Shown piece after piece: positions 59,684 to 64,000 of a DNA stretch of 64,000 bases (positions are counted from its first letter, which is position 1; each line of letters opens with the position of its first letter). The translations under genes were made by a program, and so were the position numbers. The notes beneath the pieces are model-generated. The model ran no database searches and had not been told where the DNA came from. It worked only from the letters and a program-made list of their open reading frames with translations. The DNA comes from Shewanella psychrophila (GTDB lineage: Bacteria > Pseudomonadota > Gammaproteobacteria > Enterobacterales > Shewanellaceae), in NCBI RefSeq assembly GCF_002005305.1, contig NZ_CP014782.1, positions 3,968,001 to 4,032,000 on the forward strand, in the 5' to 3' direction.

Positions 59684-60196
59684 TTATTTGGAGGTTTTTA
59701 CTGCTAATTCAGGCTTACTCACCTGGTCATCCTCGTCATTATTCCAGTCCGCAAAATAATGGGTTAATCGCTTGGACTTAAACAGATAAATCAGACTCCA
59801 GAATAACAGCAAACCATCCAGCCCTGTACTCCAGCTATAGAGGTAATGAGAGTTAATCGTTCGCTCGAATAGCAAGGCCCCGTCTATGACCAGCAGTAAG
59901 AGCAAGATCCACTTGAGTTGAGCAAACACGGGTCTGAGCCAATGAGGTTTGCGTTTACGCTCGGCGATAACGACACCATAGATGAGTAAAGCACCAAAGC
60001 CTGCCACTAACGCCATGATGAAATCTGACTTCTGTGGATAAAACATAGCGACCAAAGCAGCCCTATCACTGGCTTGTGTCAATGATGCGATAAAGATACA
60101 CCAACCACGAGCAATAAAAATTAATATGAAGTATAAATACAAGGGAGGCTTGATATGGCCCTTATCATCGAGCCAGGTAATATTACTGAAGTTCAC
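59684..60196 (-). CDS. DUF2919 membrane protein
   Basis: 170 residues, four membrane helices (about 18-40, 58-80, 91-110, 122-145). The start NFSNITWLDDKGHIKPPLYLY is typical of DUF2919 (YfeZ-like). Function unknown. It is downstream of ligA in the same direction, separated by a terminator. Confidence 0.85.
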   Translation of the reverse strand: MNFSNITWLDDKGHIKPPLYLYFILIFIARGWCIFIASLTQASDRAALVAMFYPQKSDFIMALVAGFGALLIYGVVIAERKRKPHWLRPVFAQLKWILLLLLVIDGALLFERTINSHYLYSWSTGLDGLLLFWSLIYLFKSKRLTHYFADWNNDEDDQVSKPELAVKTSK

Positions 60197-60281
60197 GCTT
60201 TACCTATTGTGGTCTTTTAGAATGTCCTAACACTGATATGGTGCCAAATAAGCCTTTTTCAATGGCCTACCGATAAAGCAT

Positions 60282-60308
60282 AAAAAACGCCATCAGAGAT
60301 GGCGTTTA
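60282..60308 (-). terminator. Terminator after ligA
   Basis: On the minus strand AACGCCATC-TCT-GATGGCGTT is followed by six T. It closes the zipA-ligA transcript. Confidence 0.88.
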
Positions 60309-60337
60309 AAATTATGGGTGAAACCTAACAGGTATTT

Positions 60338-62386
60338 TTATCCACCAAGCACGGCAAGCAAGCCTTCCTCGTCCAGTATCTTGATACCTAAGTCCTGCGC
60401 CTTAGTCAGTTTAGAACCAGCCGCTTCACCTGCTACTAAACAGTCAGTATTTTTAGACACACTCCCCGCAACCTTAGCGCCCAACGCCTGCAATTGAGCC
60501 TTAGCATCGTTACGATTCAGTTGCGTCAAAGTGCCAGTCAACACCCAAGTCTGTCCCTTCAGCGATAACGCCTCTTCCGCTACTTCTTCGATAGCGGGCC
60601 AGTTCACCCCAGCTTCGATAAGCTTATCAACGACCTCTAGATTATGAGGTTGCGCGAAGAAGTGAGTTAAATGCTGAGCCACGATAGTACCGACATCATC
60701 GACCTTGATAAACTCCTCTGCATTCGCCCCTTTAAGCTTATCTAAGCTCTTAAAGTAATTAGCTAAGTTAGCCGCAGTAGCTTCACCTACTTCTCTTATT
60801 CCCAGCCCGTAGAGGAACCGAGCAAAGCTAGTTTGCTTGGCGACTTCGATGGCGGCAACTAAATTAGTCGCCGATTTAAGCCCCATTCTATCGAGCATGG
60901 TGATTGCCGAAGCCGATAGCTTAAACAGATCGGCTGGACTCTCTACTAACTCCTTATCGATAAGCTGCTCGACAACCTTGTCTCCCATACCATCGATATC
61001 TAAGGCTTTACGAGAAGCAAAATGCTTGATGGCTTCTTTACGCTGAGCTTCGCAAAACAGTCCACCAGTACAACGGGCAACCGCCTCACCTTCGATGCGC
61101 TCGACTAAACTGTCACACACGGGGCATGTTTTGGGAAATTCAATCTCACTGGCATCATCGGGGCGTTTCTCGGCCACGATAGCTACGATCTGCGGGATCA
61201 CATCGCCGGCGCGGCGAACGATCACGGTATCTTTAATTTTAACGCCCAGTCTGGCGATCTCATCGGCGTTATGTAACGTCGCATTCGATACAGTGACTCC
61301 ACCGACAAAGATTGGCTTCAATCTGGCTACAGGTGTCACGGCGCCAGTACGACCAACTTGGAAGTCGACCCCTTCGAGTAAGGTCATCTCCTCTTGTGCC
61401 GGAAACTTAAAGGCTGTTGCCCATCTTGGTGCTTTAGCAACAAAACCTAGCTTGAGTTGCTGAGTAATATCGTCGACCTTAATCACTACGCCATCGATTT
61501 CATAGGCCAATGCACTGCGACGAACCATGATATCGGTGTAATAAGCGATAACCTCGCTGACGCTAGCACATTGCTTCACCTCGGCGCTCACAGGAAAGCC
61601 CCAAGATTTAAGTTGCATCAACTGACCATAATGATGATCGGCCAATTCCCAGGTTTCAGGTTCTACCACACCTAAGGCATAGGCATAGAAACCCAGCGCT
61701 CTGCTGGCGGTGATCTTACTGTCTAATTGGCGCAAGCTGCCCGCTGCTGCGTTACGTGGATTAACGAACTCTTTCTCGCCCTTGGCTCTGGCTCGCTCAT
61801 TGAGTGAGTCGAACGCTTGCTTGGGCATGATCACTTCACCGCGCACTTCCAATAGTGGCGGAAAGTTATCGCCGCGTAGCTTCATTGGAATAGAGCGTAT
61901 GGTTCGCACATTCTCAGTGATGTCTTCACCAGTTTTACCGTCGCCCCGTGTCGCTGCACGCTCATACACACCGTCACGATATAAAATACTCACAGCCAAA
62001 CCATCGAGTTTGGGCTCGCAGCAAAATGTCGGCGCAGTTGCGGTTTTGTCATGAATTCGATTATAGAAGGCTTCAAATTCTTCATCGTTAAAGACATTAT
62101 CCAGACTGAGCATAGGTTTAAGATGTGCTATCTGATTAAACTTAGCCAGGGGCACACCACCCACTCTTTGGGTCGGTGAATCCGGAAAACAGTATTCAGG
62201 ATGATCAGTTTCCAGCACTGCTAACTGTTTAAGCAGGCGATCATATTCAGCATCCGGAATACTGGGAGCATCATCCACATAATAACGATAATTATGGCCG
62301 TTAAGGGTATCGGTAAGCTCGGCTATCTCTTGAGCGACAGCTTGAGTATTTAGTGGAGTATCATCTTGCATCTTGTCATTTTGCAT
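60338..62386 (-). CDS. ligA: NAD-dependent DNA ligase LigA
   Basis: 682 residues. Adenylation domain with CEPKLDGLAV (KxDG lysine), RGDGKTGEDIT and the YEIDGVVIKVD motif; OB domain; zinc finger CPVC...CTGGLFC; helix-hairpin-helix region (GIREVGEATAANLANYF); C-terminal BRCT (WVLTGTLTQLNRNDAK). It seals nicks in replication and repair. Full length. It follows zipA, as in many gammaproteobacteria. Confidence 0.97.
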   Translation of the reverse strand: MQNDKMQDDTPLNTQAVAQEIAELTDTLNGHNYRYYVDDAPSIPDAEYDRLLKQLAVLETDHPEYCFPDSPTQRVGGVPLAKFNQIAHLKPMLSLDNVFNDEEFEAFYNRIHDKTATAPTFCCEPKLDGLAVSILYRDGVYERAATRGDGKTGEDITENVRTIRSIPMKLRGDNFPPLLEVRGEVIMPKQAFDSLNERARAKGEKEFVNPRNAAAGSLRQLDSKITASRALGFYAYALGVVEPETWELADHHYGQLMQLKSWGFPVSAEVKQCASVSEVIAYYTDIMVRRSALAYEIDGVVIKVDDITQQLKLGFVAKAPRWATAFKFPAQEEMTLLEGVDFQVGRTGAVTPVARLKPIFVGGVTVSNATLHNADEIARLGVKIKDTVIVRRAGDVIPQIVAIVAEKRPDDASEIEFPKTCPVCDSLVERIEGEAVARCTGGLFCEAQRKEAIKHFASRKALDIDGMGDKVVEQLIDKELVESPADLFKLSASAITMLDRMGLKSATNLVAAIEVAKQTSFARFLYGLGIREVGEATAANLANYFKSLDKLKGANAEEFIKVDDVGTIVAQHLTHFFAQPHNLEVVDKLIEAGVNWPAIEEVAEEALSLKGQTWVLTGTLTQLNRNDAKAQLQALGAKVAGSVSKNTDCLVAGEAAGSKLTKAQDLGIKILDEEGLLAVLGG

Positions 62387-62407
62387 ATGTAGGTCCAGAT
62401 AAGCATG

Positions 62408-62433
62408 AGAAAGGCCGCGTTCGCGGCCTTTCT
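62408..62433 (-). terminator. Hairpin between zipA and ligA
   Basis: AGAAAGGCCGCG-AA-CGCGGCCTTTCT, a 12-bp perfect stem without a long T-run. Probably attenuates or stabilises the zipA-ligA transcript. Confidence 0.65.
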
Positions 62434-62458
62434 AAAATCAATGAGTCTGCAGGTTTGT

Positions 62459-63571
62459 TTAGGGCAATTGAATTCGAATACGCTGCAGGTAGCTTTGTTT
62501 AGTCGTCTCGCTCCAAGCATCACGACCGCCATCGAGCACTTGACCACCTAAGTCATCGGCGAGTTGATGGGCAGAATTAAGCATAATCGAGAAATTCATC
62601 AGAGGGTCGCCATAACAAGGTAGCGTCATAAATAACACCACACCTTCTGTGCTGAACTGTTCCATTTCATCTGGGTTGAAAATACCAGGTTTCACCATGT
62701 TCGCCAGTGAAAATAGCACCTTGCCTGTGCCCGCATTGTCTTCATGGCGATGGAAAATACTCATATCACCAAACTTAAAGTTAAGTGTTAGCAAGCTAGG
62801 TAACAAGTCTGCACCATTTAGAGCATGACCTTCACCGGCAACAACATGCAACACCAACACATCTCTTGGCTCGGCTAACGTCTCAGTGTTTTGCTGGCTC
62901 TTTGGTTCAACCTTAGCCTGAGGCTCTGGTTCAACCTTAGTTTGAGGCTTAGGTGCCACCTTTCTTCTAGGCTCAGTAACGGGCGTAGCATAAATAGGTG
63001 ATGCAGTTTCAACTTCAGTCTCTAACTGAGCACTACCGGTCTCAAACTTAGTACTTCCAGCCTCAAACTTAGTATCGGTCTCAAACAGAGAACTTTGAGC
63101 TGGCGCCGCTTCCTGCCCAAGCCCTAGCTCCATTTGATTAAGATCGTCAGATTCCTGAGTTTGACCAGATAATACTGGCTCTTGTCTCTGACGGCTCATC
63201 TTCTGTTTCGGCTGATCTGACAACGAAAAGTCACTCTCGCTCTCAATTGCCATCTCGACCTCAGTTTGGCCCAATGACTCAGTTGCAGTACTGAATTTGG
63301 GATCACTGTTTATCGAGTCAGAAACACTCGGATCTGTTAGAGCTTCGTCGTCTTCACTCTGTTCGCTTTTACGGATCCTGACTTCACCAATTCCATCGGC
63401 ATCGAAACCTTGAGAGTCCCTGCTTGCGGACTGATCTTTATAAAACCCGGACATGGGGTTGTCTTTTAATGATTTAGGTTGTTGTTTTCTAATGGACCAA
63501 AAACCATGCACAAGTACGGCGATAATAGCTATTGCGCCTAAAACGAATAATACAAGTTGCAAATTTTCCAT
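62459..63571 (-). CDS. zipA: Cell division protein ZipA
   Basis: 370 residues from MENLQLVLFVLGAIAIIAVL (63571). One N-terminal membrane helix, a long Pro/Gln/Glu/Lys-rich linker (about 35-230), and the C-terminal FtsZ-binding domain (VLVLHVVAGEGHALNGADLL to the end). It anchors FtsZ to the membrane during division. The linker is much longer and more repetitive (KVEPEPQ, KVEPKSQ) than in E. coli. Confidence 0.93.
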   Translation of the reverse strand: MENLQLVLFVLGAIAIIAVLVHGFWSIRKQQPKSLKDNPMSGFYKDQSASRDSQGFDADGIGEVRIRKSEQSEDDEALTDPSVSDSINSDPKFSTATESLGQTEVEMAIESESDFSLSDQPKQKMSRQRQEPVLSGQTQESDDLNQMELGLGQEAAPAQSSLFETDTKFEAGSTKFETGSAQLETEVETASPIYATPVTEPRRKVAPKPQTKVEPEPQAKVEPKSQQNTETLAEPRDVLVLHVVAGEGHALNGADLLPSLLTLNFKFGDMSIFHRHEDNAGTGKVLFSLANMVKPGIFNPDEMEQFSTEGVVLFMTLPCYGDPLMNFSIMLNSAHQLADDLGGQVLDGGRDAWSETTKQSYLQRIRIQLP

Positions 63572-63593
63572 TGGGTACCCTGTCTTTCCTATG

Positions 63594-64000
63594 TTATCCA
63601 GCGTCGGCAAGTGCCACCGCTTCATCAATATCTACAGCAACTATGCGTGAAACTCCAGGTTCATGCATAGTAACTCCTATCAGTTGGTCAGCCAGTTCCA
63701 TGGTGATCTTGTTATGACTGATAAAAATAAATTGCACACTCTGAGACATCTCTTTCACTAATCGACAGAATCTATCGACATTGGCGTCATCCAGAGGGGC
63801 ATCAACTTCATCTAACATACAAAATGGTGCTGGATTTAGCCTAAAAATCGCAAACACCAATGATAATGCGGTTAACGCTTTTTCTCCACCAGAAAGAAGG
63901 TGGATCGTACTATTCTTTTTCCCTGGCGGCCTGGCCATAATCGTTACTCCGGTCTCGAGTAGATCATCATGGGTCAGAGCCAACTCGGCGCTGCCGCCGC
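63594..64000 (-). CDS. smc: Chromosome segregation ATPase Smc, C-terminal part (partial)
   Basis: The frame runs to the window edge. It has the Smc C-terminal head: ABC signature LLSGGEKALTALSLV and Walker B MLDEVDAPLDDANV, followed by ISHNK. The window holds only about 135 codons of roughly 1140. It reads towards zipA with 22 bases between. Smc organises and segregates the chromosome. Confidence 0.95.
   Translation of the reverse strand, partial: GGSAELALTHDDLLETGVTIMARPPGKKNSTIHLLSGGEKALTALSLVFAIFRLNPAPFCMLDEVDAPLDDANVDRFCRLVKEMSQSVQFIFISHNKITMELADQLIGVTMHEPGVSRIVAVDIDEAVALADAG

Noticed and set aside
1..64000. CRISPR array, tRNA and rRNA genes
   Set aside because: I saw no regularly spaced direct repeats of 24-40 bases with unique spacers, no tRNA cloverleaf and no rRNA sequence; the 24-bp repeats are only three and far apart.

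Overview
The window looks like a chromosomal segment of a marine gammaproteobacterium, most likely Shewanella. The right edge has the order smc - zipA - ligA - DUF2919 membrane protein, all on the minus strand, which I associate with Shewanella and relatives. The spacers are AT-rich and the housekeeping proteins read as gammaproteobacterial.

Layout: (1) 1 to about 33.2 kb is the left part of a Mu-type transposable prophage read on the minus strand; its right end lies outside the window. From the early end (right) to the late end (left) it has a divergent S24-type repressor (+ strand), a Ner-like protein, MuA transposase, MuB ATPase, small early regulators, a DUF3164 protein, GemA, the Mor activator, a toxin/immunity cargo module, endolysin and holin, packaging and head genes (gp26, gp27, gp28 terminase, gp29 portal, F, G), a second cargo block, protease/scaffold, capsid, and a siphovirus-type tail. 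The tail includes a tail-assembly-chaperone pair joined by a clear A AAA AAC -1 frameshift site, and a tape-measure protein. The mix of a Mu-like head and transposition region with a long-tail module resembles the B3/D3112-like transposable siphophages.

(2) 33.3-35.9 kb holds a small Cys/His repeat protein and a compact three-gene operon of two unrecognised proteins and a PD-(D/E)xK-type nuclease. This is the best candidate here for an undescribed anti-phage or restriction system. (3) 36-44.7 kb is a scrap yard: two fragments of a tail-tip (J-like) gene, a broken IS3-family element, an IS6 transposase fragment, a MITE-like 245-bp element, and a second, frameshifted copy of the toxin/immunity module flanked by pieces of endolysin-side and mor sequence, so it derives from another Mu-like prophage. 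(4) 44.7-64 kb is ordinary chromosome: an SDR enzyme, a CheW-domain protein, Tpx, an orphan response regulator, an isochorismatase-like hydrolase, a probably Fur-regulated haem/ferric-reductase pair, metabolic genes, DsbA, an HD-GYP protein, then ligA, zipA and smc.

The most informative signals are as follows. First, the prophage carries a polymorphic DNase toxin (Ntox15/Tde-like, HxxD motif, glycine-zipper segment) with a GAD-like/DUF1851 immunity gene and further immunity-like genes. Comparison with the second copy shows tip replacement, including a leftover 3' end of the older immunity gene. Second, a 24-bp exact repeat lies at the downstream edge of both cargo blocks. Third, the second cargo block (AbiTii, coiled-coil membrane protein, Trypco2-like protein, small membrane protein) has attC-like imperfect hairpins between genes, as if assembled from integron cassettes. 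Family names come from reading the sequence and from memory; no database search was run.
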